A DNA stretch of 64,000 nucleotides from CAMYKD01 sp041617155 (GCA_041617155.1 JBFJPL010000006.1:1-64000), one strand, 5' to 3'. Positions 17,926 to 27,223 are shown, counted from the stretch's first letter. Numbers and translations are program-made. Notes: generated by a model not told the origin, from the letters alone.

Positions 17926-18771
17926 ATGAAATTGCTGCGCTATGGCGAAGCGGGCCGGGAAAAGCCGGGACTGTTGGACGGCGAGGGGGCGATCCGCGAT
18001 CTCTCGGGCCAGCTCGACGATCTTGCCGGTGACGCTCTGCTGCCTGGGGCGCTGGACCGCCTGCGCGGGCTCGACCCGACCGGTCTGCCCAAGGTGGCGG
18101 GCCGGCCGCGCATCGGCCCCTGTGTCGGCGGCGTCGGCAAGTTCGTCGCGATCGGCCTGAACTACGCCGACCACGCGGCGGAATCGGGCGTGCCGGTGCC
18201 CGAGTCGCCGGTTATCTTCATGAAGGCGACCTCCTCGATCTGCGGTCCGAACGACGACACGGTGATCCCGCGCGGCGCGGCCAAGACAGACTACGAGGTC
18301 GAGCTGGGCGTGGTGATCGGCCATCCCGGCGTCTATATCGAGGAAGCCGACGCGGCCGACCACATCGCCGGCTATTGCGTGGTCAACGACGTCTCCGAGC
18401 GGGCCTTCCAGCTGGAGGGCACGGGCCAGTGGGTCAAGGGCAAGAGCGCCGACAGCTTCGGCCCGATCGGGCCCTGGCTGGTCACCCGCGACGAGGTGCC
18501 CGACCCGCAGAACCTGAAGATCTGGCTCGAGGTCGACGGCGAGCGCCGCCAGGACGGCAGCACCGAGACCATGGTCTTCGGCGTCTATCACCTGGTGAGC
18601 TACGTCAGCCGCTTCATGAGCCTGCAGTCCGGCGACGTGATCACCACGGGCACGCCGCCCGGGGTCGGCCTGGGCATGAAGCCGCCGACCTACCTGAAGG
18701 CCGGCCAGCGGGTCCGGCTCGGCGTCGAGGGCCTGGGCGAGCAGGAACAACGAGTGGTGTCCGCCCAGTAG
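17926..18771 (+). CDS. FAH-family hydrolase (2,4-diketo-3-deoxy-fuconate hydrolase/ureidoglycolate lyase-like)
   Basis: 281-residue cytoplasmic metal-dependent hydrolase. IGLNYADHAAESG, the metal-ligand segment TDYEVELGVVIG, and the conserved C-terminal blocks SLQSGDVITTGTPPGVG and LKAGQRVRLGVEGLG are all present. Annotation pipelines often call such proteins ureidoglycolate lyase, but close relatives hydrolyse 2,4-diketo-3-deoxy-L-fuconate after the action of a DHRS6-like SDR. That SDR type is also encoded in this window, so the sugar-acid reading is favoured as inference. GGGAGGGG lies 6 nt before the ATG. Confidence 0.87.
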   Translation: MKLLRYGEAGREKPGLLDGEGAIRDLSGQLDDLAGDALLPGALDRLRGLDPTGLPKVAGRPRIGPCVGGVGKFVAIGLNYADHAAESGVPVPESPVIFMKATSSICGPNDDTVIPRGAAKTDYEVELGVVIGHPGVYIEEADAADHIAGYCVVNDVSERAFQLEGTGQWVKGKSADSFGPIGPWLVTRDEVPDPQNLKIWLEVDGERRQDGSTETMVFGVYHLVSYVSRFMSLQSGDVITTGTPPGVGLGMKPPTYLKAGQRVRLGVEGLGEQEQRVVSAQ

Positions 18772-19011
18772 AACCCGGTCTTCACGTGTCGGCCGAAGAA
18801 GGTGTTCGATCGCGTCATCCGATTTTGAGTATAATGAATGGCACGGACAAGACAGATTTTTGCCGAAGTTGTCGTCAAATGCCGATCGCACCGACGTGCT
18901 GCGATGACGGGAAAAATTTGACTTGCGATCTCGTCAAAATATCCTTCGCCGGCCTGCCGCCGCCCGGGCACTTCCAGTGTCGCGGCACCGATATCAAAGG
19001 GAGAGAGAACC

Positions 19012-20334
19012 ATGTCCAAAACACCAGACAAACTGGAACGCGGCCTTTGCGAGCTCTACGCCGAGGACCCTGAGCGCGCGGACTATAAGGTGTTCGGGCG
19101 TGTCGCCGAGGCTGATCGCCGCGGCTTCCTGAAGGGCGCGGGCTTGGCCGCGATGGGCGCCGCCGTGGGCGCCACCATACCCTTTCATCGGAACATGCCC
19201 GCAGGCCTCATTCCGGCCGCCTTGGCGGAGCAAACCAAGGACTTCAAGCTTGTGGGCAAAGAGGGTCTGACGGTCCTGAACGACCGGCCGATCAACGCCG
19301 AGACGCCGGCCCACCTGCTCGACGAGGACGTGACGCCCAACCACCGCCACTTCGTGCGCAACAACGGCCTCGTGCCGGAAATGGCCGAGAAGATGGACGC
19401 CGGGGGCTGGAAGCTCGAGATCGACGGCGAGGTCCTTAACCCGATGACGCTGACACTGGACGACCTCCGGTCCAAGTTCGAGGTGGTCAAGTTGAAGCTT
19501 CAGGTGGAGTGCGGGGGCAATGGGCGCGCGGCCTTCAATCCTCCGGCCAAGGGCAATCAGTGGACCGTTGGCGCCGTGGGCAATGCCGAGTGGACGGGCA
19601 TTCGCTACGCCGATCTCCTCAAGGCCGCCGGCATAAAGGACACGGCGATTTACACGGCACACTATGGCATGGACGGACATCTCTCTGGCGATCCGGAGAA
19701 GTTGCCGATCTCGCGCGGCGTGCCCATCGCCAAGGCCATGAATCCTTATTCCATCATTGCCTTCGAGATGAACGGCGAGCCGATCCCGACCTTGAACGGC
19801 TTCCCGGTTCGTGCCGTCTGTCCTGGCTGGCCGGGCTCCTGCTCGCAGAAATGGCTGCGACGCATCCAAATCCGCGACGTCGTGCACGATGGGCCCAAGA
19901 TGACCGGCACCTCCTACCGGGTTCCGTACTATTCCGTGGCCCCGGGTGAGAAGGTCAACAAGAAGGACTTCAGGATCATCGAGTCCATGCCGGTGAAGTC
20001 ACTCATCACCTGGCCCGAAACGGGAGCCGAGATTGCCGAGCGGAGTCTAGAGGTGCGCGGCCACGCCTGGGCCGGCGACCGGGCGGTCAAGGACATGCAC
20101 GTCAGCATCGACTTTGGCGCCTCTTGGGTCCGAGCCGACCTCAAGGGCCCGCCCAATCCTTATTCTTGGCAACGGTGGTCAGCCAGGCTCGCGTTCCCGG
20201 AGCGCGGCTACTACGAGGTCTGGGCGCGGGCGACCGACGATCAAGGCGCGATGCAGCCCTTCGCGATCAACTGGAACCCGAAAGGCTACCTCAACAATTC
20301 GATGCACCGCGTCGCCGTGCGAGTGAAGGCATAA
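19012..20334 (+). CDS. sorA: Sulfite dehydrogenase molybdopterin subunit, SorA type
   Basis: 440 residues with a Tat-type signal (DRRGFLKGAGLAAMGAAVGA, starting near residue 35), so a periplasmic enzyme. The sulfite-oxidase molybdenum domain includes the Mo-ligand cysteine in VECGGNGR (Cys167) and PGWPGSCSQKWL. A dimerisation domain follows to the C-terminus (RSLEVRGHAWAG onward). It oxidises sulfite to sulfate and passes electrons to a c-type cytochrome. That partner is encoded directly downstream, with its ribosome-binding site inside this gene. AAAGGGAGAG precedes the ATG. Confidence 0.9.
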   Translation: MSKTPDKLERGLCELYAEDPERADYKVFGRVAEADRRGFLKGAGLAAMGAAVGATIPFHRNMPAGLIPAALAEQTKDFKLVGKEGLTVLNDRPINAETPAHLLDEDVTPNHRHFVRNNGLVPEMAEKMDAGGWKLEIDGEVLNPMTLTLDDLRSKFEVVKLKLQVECGGNGRAAFNPPAKGNQWTVGAVGNAEWTGIRYADLLKAAGIKDTAIYTAHYGMDGHLSGDPEKLPISRGVPIAKAMNPYSIIAFEMNGEPIPTLNGFPVRAVCPGWPGSCSQKWLRRIQIRDVVHDGPKMTGTSYRVPYYSVAPGEKVNKKDFRIIESMPVKSLITWPETGAEIAERSLEVRGHAWAGDRAVKDMHVSIDFGASWVRADLKGPPNPYSWQRWSARLAFPERGYYEVWARATDDQGAMQPFAINWNPKGYLNNSMHRVAVRVKA

Positions 20335-20336
20335 GA

Positions 20337-20693
20337 TTGCGCTCCCTTCTGGTCTGGAGCCTTCCGGTCCTGATTTCGGCCGGGGCCGGTTCGGCCCTCG
20401 CCGACGGTCGTACACCCGCCGAGCCGCCTGTACAAATCGGCGCAAGCGATGCGGTCGCCGAATGGAACGGCTTGCCGGCGGGACCGGGGCGAGAGGCGGT
20501 CTACGGCCTTTGCGGCGCCTGCCATTCTCTGATGATCGTCAAGCAGCAAGGGCTTAACCGCGATGCCTGGGAGGAGACCCTGGTGTGGATGGTCGAGGAA
20601 CAGGGCATGCCGGAACTCGACGCAGATAGTTGGAACCAGGTGCTGGACTATCTGGCAGCCCACTACGGTGTGCATAGCAGGAAGAAGTACTAG
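20337..20693 (+). CDS. sorB: Sulfite dehydrogenase cytochrome c subunit, SorB type
   Basis: 118-residue periplasmic mono-heme cytochrome c. The signal peptide is a hydrophobic stretch ending SALA near residue 22. The heme motif CGACH lies near residue 60, and a methionine in EQGMPELD is the probable axial ligand. Translation seems to start at TTG, two nt after the SorA stop, with GAAGG 7 nt upstream in the SorA coding end. No ATG or GTG in frame fits. The spacing indicates strict coupling to the molybdenum subunit, from which it takes electrons. Confidence 0.85.
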   Translation: MRSLLVWSLPVLISAGAGSALADGRTPAEPPVQIGASDAVAEWNGLPAGPGREAVYGLCGACHSLMIVKQQGLNRDAWEETLVWMVEEQGMPELDADSWNQVLDYLAAHYGVHSRKKY

Positions 20694-20728
20694 AACGACT
20701 GGAAAGATAGAACGGGAGGTTCGACCAC

Positions 20729-21631
20729 ATGACCGAAAAGCAGAAGGTCGGGTTCATCGGCGTCGGGCTGATGGGCCACGGCATGGCCAAGAACATCCTG
20801 GAGCAGGGCTATCCGCTCTGGGTCATGGGCCACAGGAACCGCGCGCCGGTCGAGGACCTGGTCAAGCGCGGCGCGGAAGAGGCCAGGAGCGCCAGGGCCA
20901 TGGCAGAGGCGTGCGACGTGATCTTCCTCTGCGTCACCGGCACGCCGCAGGTCGAGGCGCTGGTGCGCGGCGCCGACGGCATCGCGGCGGGCGCCCGCGA
21001 AAGGCTGATCCTGGTCGACTGCTCGACCGCCGAGCCGACCTCGACCGAGGCACTGGCCGCCGAGCTCGAGCCGCTCGGCGTGCGCCTGATCGACGCGCCG
21101 CTCGGCCGCACGCCCCGGGAGGCGGAGGAGGGTCGGCTGGTCGCCTTCGTCGGCGCCGACGAGTCGACCTTGGCCGAAGTCCGGCCGATTATCGAGTGCT
21201 GGGCCGAGACCGTGATCCACGTCGGCCCGGTGACCCACGGCCACAAGATCAAGCTGATCAACAACTTCGTGGCCATGAGCTACGCCGCCATCTTCGCCGA
21301 GGCTTACACCACCGCGAAGAAGGCCGGCGTCGATATCGAGCAGCTGCACGCCGTGCTGGGCTCCGGCCTGCTCAACAGCGGCTTCTATCAGAACATGGCC
21401 AAGTGGGTAATCGGCCGCGATCCCGAGGCGCACCTCTTCACGCTCAAGAACTGCCGCAAGGACATCGGCTACTACAACAGCCTGGCCGATGCCGCCGGGG
21501 TGACCTCGATCGTCGCCGGCGCGGTCAAGCAGGCCTATACCATCGCGCTCGCCCAGGGCAAGGAGAGCCAGAACATCCCCCAGGTGATCGACGCCGTCGC
21601 AGACCTCAACGGCGTCAAGCTGCACGACTAG
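20729..21631 (+). CDS. NAD(P)-dependent dehydrogenase, 3-hydroxyisobutyrate dehydrogenase family
   Basis: 300-residue beta-hydroxyacid dehydrogenase. The Rossmann motif GFIGVGLMGHGMAKN is at the N-terminus. The substrate segment reads LIDAPLGRTP where many relatives have DAPVSGG, and the catalytic lysine lies in GHKIKLINNF near residue 173. It oxidises a 3-hydroxy acid, or reduces the corresponding semialdehyde (tartronate semialdehyde reductase is a related activity). The altered substrate loop makes the exact substrate uncertain. GGGAGG precedes the ATG. It lies between sorAB and a tartrate/D-malate dehydrogenase gene. Confidence 0.85.
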   Translation: MTEKQKVGFIGVGLMGHGMAKNILEQGYPLWVMGHRNRAPVEDLVKRGAEEARSARAMAEACDVIFLCVTGTPQVEALVRGADGIAAGARERLILVDCSTAEPTSTEALAAELEPLGVRLIDAPLGRTPREAEEGRLVAFVGADESTLAEVRPIIECWAETVIHVGPVTHGHKIKLINNFVAMSYAAIFAEAYTTAKKAGVDIEQLHAVLGSGLLNSGFYQNMAKWVIGRDPEAHLFTLKNCRKDIGYYNSLADAAGVTSIVAGAVKQAYTIALAQGKESQNIPQVIDAVADLNGVKLHD

Positions 21632-21677
21632 GGGCGCATTTCGTGGAGGTGTCCCAGGGCCGTGGCAATCAACGATC

Positions 21678-21755
21678 ATGTCATGCTCGGGCTTGACCCG
21701 AGCATCCAGGGTTGCAAGCCACCGCTGGACTGCCGGGTCGAGCCCGGCAATGACA
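21678..21755. repeat. Dispersed palindromic repeat, copy A
   Basis: Two adjacent imperfect palindromes (ATGCTCGGGCTTGACCCGAGCAT, then TGCCGGGTCGAGCCCGGCA) form a 78-bp unit. A very similar unit lies at 29706-29782 and a half-unit at 32362-32390. Such units are widespread in alphaproteobacterial intergenic DNA. Confidence 0.75.
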
Positions 21756-21809
21756 GTTCAGGGGTACCAAGATGTCAGGATCGATCCACTAGGACAGGGT
21801 AACGGGATC

Positions 21810-22868
21810 ATGACGAAACATCGCATCGCCGTCATTCCCGGCGACGGCATCGGCAAGGAGGTGGTGCCCGAGGGCATCCGGGTGCTCGAGGCCGTTGCCG
21901 GCCGCTTCGACATCGCCTTCGAGTGGCGCCACTTCGATTGGTCGTGCGAGACCTACAAGGCGAGCGGGCGCATGATGCCCGCGGACGGCTTGGCCCGGTT
22001 GGCCGAACACGACGCCATCTTCCTGGGCGCGGTCGGCTTTCCCGGCGTGCCGGACCACGTGTCCCTCTGGGGCCTCCTGATCCCGATCCGCCGGGAGTTC
22101 CGGCAATATGTCAACTTGCGCCCCGTTCGGCTCTTCGAGGGCGTGCGCTCGCCGTTAGCCGGCCGCCGGCCGGGCGACATCGATTTCTTCATCGTGCGTG
22201 AGAACAACGAGGGCGAATACTCTGAAATCGGGGGCCGTTTGTACGCCGGGACCGAGCAGGAGCTGGTCCTTCAGGAGAGCCTCTTCACGCGCCACGGGGT
22301 CGACCGGGTGCTGCGTTACGCCTTCGAGCTGGCAAAAAGCCGGCCGGCCAAGCACCTGACCTCGGCGACCAAATCGAACGGCATCATCCACACCATGCCC
22401 TACTGGGACGAACGTTTCGCCGCCATGGCCGGCGCCTACCCCGGCATCAAGACCGACCAGTACCACATCGACATTCTGTCGGCCCATTTCGTGCTGCATC
22501 CCGACTGGTTCGACGTGGTGGTCGGCTCGAACCTGTTCGGCGACATCCTGTCCGACCTGGGCCCGGCGGTGACCGGCACCATCGGCATCGCGCCCTCGGC
22601 CAACCTCAACCCGGAGCGCGAGCACCCCTCGATGTTCGAGCCGGTGCACGGCTCGGCGCCCGACATCGCCGGCCGAGGCATCGCCAACCCGATCGGCCAG
22701 ATCTGGTCCGGCGCCATGATGCTCGACCACCTGGGCCACGGCGAGGCCGCGGCCGCGGTCGTCGGCGCGATCGAAAAGCTGCTGGCCGAAAGCGACATCC
22801 GCACCCCGGACTTGGGCGGCAAGGCGACCACCGAAGAGATGGGCAAGGCGATCGCCGGCGCGCTGTAG
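21810..22868 (+). CDS. Tartrate/D-malate dehydrogenase (decarboxylating)
   Basis: 352-residue NAD-dependent beta-decarboxylating dehydrogenase. It aligns by eye along its length with the DmlA/TtuC group: IPGDGIGKEVVPEGIRVL at the N-terminus, ISLWG-like VSLWGLLIPIRREFRQYVN, the metal and substrate segments NLFGDILSDLGPAVTGTIG, and EPVHGSAPDIAGRG. It converts D-malate or tartrate to pyruvate or related products plus carbon dioxide. The ATG chosen starts the family-conserved sequence. Upstream in-frame codons run through the palindromic repeat and are rejected. The ribosome-binding site is weak (ACAGGG). Confidence 0.9.
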   Translation: MTKHRIAVIPGDGIGKEVVPEGIRVLEAVAGRFDIAFEWRHFDWSCETYKASGRMMPADGLARLAEHDAIFLGAVGFPGVPDHVSLWGLLIPIRREFRQYVNLRPVRLFEGVRSPLAGRRPGDIDFFIVRENNEGEYSEIGGRLYAGTEQELVLQESLFTRHGVDRVLRYAFELAKSRPAKHLTSATKSNGIIHTMPYWDERFAAMAGAYPGIKTDQYHIDILSAHFVLHPDWFDVVVGSNLFGDILSDLGPAVTGTIGIAPSANLNPEREHPSMFEPVHGSAPDIAGRGIANPIGQIWSGAMMLDHLGHGEAAAAVVGAIEKLLAESDIRTPDLGGKATTEEMGKAIAGAL

Positions 22869-22961
22869 TAACGCCCGGCAACAAGGCTACTTTGTCGAAT
22901 TGTTAAGGCGCGGCGTGGGATCAATGGACTCACCACGCGTTTGACATCCGGCCCGTAGCCT

Positions 22962-25900
22962 ATGAGCGAACCGACCCAGGGTGCCCCGGCCGCCGGTTCC
23001 ATCGAGCCGATGGAACCGGAGGAAAGCCTCGATCCGCAGGATTGGGAGGGTTTCCGCGAGCTTTGCCACGGCATGCTGGACGAGGCGCTCGATTTCCTCC
23101 AGCAAGCGCGTGAGCGGCCGGTCTGGACGCCGGTTCCCGACGCAGTCAAGGCGAAGCTGCGCGAAGACCTGCCGGCCGAGCCGCAGGGTCCGGAGCAGGT
23201 GTGCGACGATTTCCGCCAGCTGGTGCTGCCCTACGCCACCGGCAATACCCATCCGCGTTTCTTCGGCTGGGTCCATGGCAGCGGCACGCCGGGCGGCATG
23301 CTGGCCGAGATGCTGGCGGCTGCGATGAACGCCAACCTGGGCGGGCGTGACCACGCTCCGATTTACGTCGAGCGCCAGGTGATCGAGTGGTGCCGGCGGA
23401 TCTTCGGCTTCCCGGAGGGAGCCAGCGGCCTGCTGGTCAGCGGCACCTCGATGGCGACCCTGATCGGCCTGACGGTCGCGCGCAACCACAAGGCCGGCGG
23501 CGATCCGCGGCAATCGGGCCTCTCGGTCCAGGGCGGGCGGCTGGTCGCCTACAGCTCCGATCAGGCCCATGGATCGGTCACCAAGGCGCTCGAGATCCTC
23601 GGCCTGGGCCGCGACGGCCTGCGCCCGGTACCGGCCAACGCGGCCTACCGCATGAACCCGAAGGCGCTCAGGCAGGCGATCGAGGCGGACCGGCAGGCCG
23701 GCCTCAGGCCCTTCTGCGTGGTCGCGACCGCCGGGACTGTCAACACCGGAGCGATCGACGACCTGGCGGCGATCGCCGACATCTGTGCCGAGCACGACCT
23801 TTGGCTCCACGTCGATGGCGCATTCGGCGCGGCCATCATGCTCAGCGAGACCTTGAGGCCGCGGCTGGCCGGCATCGAGCGGGCGGACTCGCTGGCCTTC
23901 GACTTTCACAAGTGGCTGCACGTGCCCTACGACGCCGGCTGCATCCTGCTGCGCGACGGCGCGCTGCACCGCGCGGCCTTCTCGTCCCGGCAGGACTATC
24001 TGGCGTCGGCGCCGCGTGGGCTGGCCGGCGGCGACCCCTGGTTCTGCGAGTACGGCCCCGAGCTGTCGCGCGGTTTCCGCGCGCTCAAGGTCTGGTTCAC
24101 CTTGAAGGAGCACGGCACCCGGCGGCTCGCGCGCAAGATCGAGGACAACTGCCGGCAGGCCCGCACCCTGGCATCGCTGGTCGCCGATCATGCGCTGCTC
24201 GAGCTCATGGCGCCGGTGCCGCTCAACATCGTGTGCTTCCGATTCGCGCCGCCGGGCGCAACGGCGAAAACACTCGACCGGATCAACGGCGAGATCGTTG
24301 CCGAGCTGCAGGAAAGCGGGGTCGCGGCGCCCTCGACCACCAGGCTGAAGGGCGCCCTGGTGATCCGCGCCAACATCACCAACCACCGGTGCCGGCGCGA
24401 AGATCTCGATGCGCTTATGGCCGCGGTCGTCGCCGCCGGCGAAGCGGCCTCCGGGGTCCAGGCGCCGGAGGACCGGTCGCCAGAACCTGCCGCCCTCGAC
24501 TTTCGGCTGGCCGTTCCGGCCCGGATCGACGGCGAATGCGCCGCCGAAGATCGGGCCCTGATCGAGGCCGCGTGCCGGCGCCCGGAACTCCGCCTGCTGT
24601 CCGCGCCAGTGACGGTTTTCGTCGACCGTTCCCTTGAGGTTCCTTTCCAGGTCAGCCGGGGCGAGCGCGTCGTCCTGGGGTCGGCCGCCTTGATCAACGC
24701 TTCTGTCGCGGCCCTCCACCTGAGGCATGCGCTGGAGCTCGCCCTGCTTCAGCGCCTGACCCCGGGACCGTGGGCCGGTACCCGCGCCACGGCCCTGGCG
24801 CTCCTGGCGTGCCGTGCCGGCGGCTTCTATCACCGCTCGATGATCGCGGTCGAGCGCGCGGCCTGTCGGGCGCACCTGGCCGAGTGGCTGTGCGACGCCT
24901 TCGAGGAACTGAGCCTCGAGCGGCCATCGGAACTGGCCGAGCAACGCCTGTCTTCGCTTGCCGCTTCGCTGCTGCCATTGCAGAGCAGTGCGCGGTTCGC
25001 GAGTTCGGAGCCGGTCGCTTGGTCCGAGCTGCGCGAACTCCTGGCCGCCGCGGAGGTCCTGTCGGCCCCGGCGGAGCACTTGCTGACCATGGGCGCGGAC
25101 ACGCGCCTGCGCGTCGATCCCGAGACCGGCCTGAACGGCTATGGCTGCAGCCCGCGGCCACGTCCCTGGGCGATCACCTTCGCGTCCTCGACCGCATCGT
25201 CGATTTCCGACCTCGGCTACCAGACGGTCGAAGGCCTGCGCCAGGGGCTCCTATCCGCGGCGCTGCTCGGCGACCTCGGGGCGGCCGAGCGCAACGAGGT
25301 CGAGCTGGTGAAGAGCCGAATTCTCCGGTTCTGCGGCGCGGCGGGACTCAAGGGCAGCGAGGTGATCCTCACCACCTCCGGCACCGATGCGGAACTCTAC
25401 AGCCTCTATCTGGCGCTGCGCGGCGGAGAGAAGCGGGTCGTCAACATCGTCATCGCGCCGGACGAAACCGGCAGCGGCGTGGTCGAGGCGGCCTGGGGCC
25501 GGCATTTCGCGCCCTTGACGCCGTCCGGCGCCGCGGTCGAGCCGGGCGCGCCGCTCGACGGCTTCGCCGAGGGCAAGGTCCGGGTCGAAACGGTCGCGGC
25601 GCGGGACGGGCAGGGCGCCCTGAAGCCCATGGCGGAGATCGACCGCGCGGTCGAGCGGCTGGTCGACCAGGCCGTCGCCGAGGGCGCGCGCTGTCTGCTG
25701 CATCTGCTGGACAGCGCCAAGACCGGCTGGGGCGCGCCGAGCCTCGACAGCTTGCTCGCGTTGCGCCAGCGTCACGGCCGGTCGCTCGATATCGTGGTCG
25801 ACGCCTGCCAGATGCGGGTCGGGCCGGCGACTCTGCGCGCCTATCTGGGGCGCGGCTTCATGGTCCAGGTGACCGGGTCCAAGTTCTTCACCGGTCCGCC

Positions 25901-26681
25901 GTTCTCGGGCGCCCTCATCCTGCCGCCGGACAGCAAAGCCTGGGCCCGGGAACTGGCGCCCATGCCGACCAGCTTCGCGGACTACGCCGCGCGTCCCGAG
26001 TGGCCGCGCGGCTGGGATGCAATCTGCAGGCCCTTGCCGAAGCGGGCCAACCTGGGCTTGCTGTGTCGCTGGACCGCGGCGCTCTGGGAGATGCGCGCCT
26101 TTGCCACGGTGCCCGGCGACGAGCAGGAGCGCATTCTGGCGGCCTTCGGGCGCGACGTCCTGGCGGCGATCGAGGCCCGCGCGTGGCTCGAGGCCGTGCC
26201 GGCGCCGACCTACCGCCGGGGCGCGGTCGCGCCCGAGAGCCTGTGGGACCGCCAGCCGACGATCTTCCCCTTCATGGTCATGGCCCCGAAAGCGGACGGC
26301 ACGCGCCGGCCCTTGAGCTACGAGGCGGCGAGACAGGTCTACCGGTGGCTCAACATGGACATCTCCGACGGCCTGCCGACGGCGGCCGGCGCGCGGGAGC
26401 GGCGGATCGCCGCGCGCTGCTGCCACATCGGCCAGCCGGTCCGGATCCAGCGTTGCGGCGATGACTGGATCGGCGCCTTGCGGCTGTGCGCCGGCGCCCG
26501 GCTGGTCTCGGGAGCCAGCTTCGATCCGGTATTGGGCGACAGTCCGCAAGCGCGGCTCAGGCGCGAGACCGAGGACGCCCTTCTGGTGCTCGACAAGATC
26601 GGGCTGATCGTCGAGTACTGGAGCACGATCGAGACGGTCGGCGACAAGCCACGGGTCGGCGAGCCGATCTACCGGATCTGA
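22962..26681 (+). CDS. Two-module PLP enzyme: group II decarboxylase plus second PLP domain
   Basis: 1239 residues, roughly double the family norm. Residues 1-480 are a group II (aromatic amino-acid/glutamate type) decarboxylase with NTHPRFFGWVHGSGTPGG, HVDGAFGAA and the PLP lysine in DFHKWLHVPYDAG (Lys317). Residues 500-700 are helix-rich with no recognised fold. Residues 700-1239 are a second, different PLP module with TTSGTDAELYSLYLALRGGE, VVDACQMRVG and a lysine in VTGSKFFTGPPFSG (Lys974), resembling class V aminotransferases. Both lysines are present, so both sites may be active. The substrate is unknown. The membrane-protein gene downstream may share its transcript. The ribosome-binding site is weak. 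Confidence 0.8.
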   Translation: MSEPTQGAPAAGSIEPMEPEESLDPQDWEGFRELCHGMLDEALDFLQQARERPVWTPVPDAVKAKLREDLPAEPQGPEQVCDDFRQLVLPYATGNTHPRFFGWVHGSGTPGGMLAEMLAAAMNANLGGRDHAPIYVERQVIEWCRRIFGFPEGASGLLVSGTSMATLIGLTVARNHKAGGDPRQSGLSVQGGRLVAYSSDQAHGSVTKALEILGLGRDGLRPVPANAAYRMNPKALRQAIEADRQAGLRPFCVVATAGTVNTGAIDDLAAIADICAEHDLWLHVDGAFGAAIMLSETLRPRLAGIERADSLAFDFHKWLHVPYDAGCILLRDGALHRAAFSSRQDYLASAPRGLAGGDPWFCEYGPELSRGFRALKVWFTLKEHGTRRLARKIEDNCRQARTLASLVADHALLELMAPVPLNIVCFRFAPPGATAKTLDRINGEIVAELQESGVAAPSTTRLKGALVIRANITNHRCRREDLDALMAAVVAAGEAASGVQAPEDRSPEPAALDFRLAVPARIDGECAAEDRALIEAACRRPELRLLSAPVTVFVDRSLEVPFQVSRGERVVLGSAALINASVAALHLRHALELALLQRLTPGPWAGTRATALALLACRAGGFYHRSMIAVERAACRAHLAEWLCDAFEELSLERPSELAEQRLSSLAASLLPLQSSARFASSEPVAWSELRELLAAAEVLSAPAEHLLTMGADTRLRVDPETGLNGYGCSPRPRPWAITFASSTASSISDLGYQTVEGLRQGLLSAALLGDLGAAERNEVELVKSRILRFCGAAGLKGSEVILTTSGTDAELYSLYLALRGGEKRVVNIVIAPDETGSGVVEAAWGRHFAPLTPSGAAVEPGAPLDGFAEGKVRVETVAARDGQGALKPMAEIDRAVERLVDQAVAEGARCLLHLLDSAKTGWGAPSLDSLLALRQRHGRSLDIVVDACQMRVGPATLRAYLGRGFMVQVTGSKFFTGPPFSGALILPPDSKAWARELAPMPTSFADYAARPEWPRGWDAICRPLPKRANLGLLCRWTAALWEMRAFATVPGDEQERILAAFGRDVLAAIEARAWLEAVPAPTYRRGAVAPESLWDRQPTIFPFMVMAPKADGTRRPLSYEAARQVYRWLNMDISDGLPTAAGARERRIAARCCHIGQPVRIQRCGDDWIGALRLCAGARLVSGASFDPVLGDSPQARLRRETEDALLVLDKIGLIVEYWSTIETVGDKPRVGEPIYRI

Positions 26682-26740
26682 AGCCTGGCGCCGGGCCGAT
26701 TCCGGCACGCGCCGCCCGGCGATCTGCTATAACCTCCGAC

Positions 26741-27220
26741 ATGAGCGACATTCGCGAGCGGCACGGCGAGGTCGCCGAGGCTTCGGCCCGGCTCGACCTG
26801 GGTGAGTTCGAGCTGTTCGGCCTGGCCCATCGCCGGTGGTTCGGGCGGGCGGCGGCGCCCGCGCAGCTCGAACGGACCTTCGCCGCCTATATGTTCCACG
26901 GCACCGTGCCGCCCTGGGTGCGCCACTATGCCCGTGAAATCCTGCGCGCCGACCCGGCCGACCCGAAGGCCGCGCGGCGCCTCGGCCTCGACCGGCTGCC
27001 CGGTCCGGCGCCGGCGCCGCGCCACGGCAAGGCCATCGTGGCCGCCGCTTTTGCGGTCTTCCTGCTGCTCTTCACGGTGATTTTGAACACCACCTACGAC
27101 CCGGCAACCTCAGCGCCGATCCCGGCGCGGCCCTTGAGTTGCGCCGGCGGCGGTCCGGGGCTGGTCGCCCTGGAAAACCTCGCCTACGCCTTCGCCGGGC
27201 GCGAGCGGCCGTCCTGCTGA
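26741..27220 (+). CDS. Small single-span membrane protein, unknown function
   Basis: 159 residues. The N-terminal 95 residues are charged and helical (FGLAHRRWFGRAAAPAQLE, then PPWVRHYAREIL). One hydrophobic segment, AIVAAAFAVFLLLFTVILN, follows near residue 105, and a short proline-rich tail with two cysteines ends the protein. I do not recognise a named family. It starts 59 nt after the double-PLP gene on the same strand and could be co-transcribed as a partner. It ends 3 nt from the convergent TetR gene. Confidence 0.65.
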   Translation: MSDIRERHGEVAEASARLDLGEFELFGLAHRRWFGRAAAPAQLERTFAAYMFHGTVPPWVRHYAREILRADPADPKAARRLGLDRLPGPAPAPRHGKAIVAAAFAVFLLLFTVILNTTYDPATSAPIPARPLSCAGGGPGLVALENLAYAFAGRERPSC

Positions 27221-27223
27221 TCG

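Noticed and set aside
22887..25079. Long minus-strand open frame opposite the double-PLP gene
   Set aside because: Composition is Arg/Gly/Gln-rich as in antisense frames, and no motif is recognisable.
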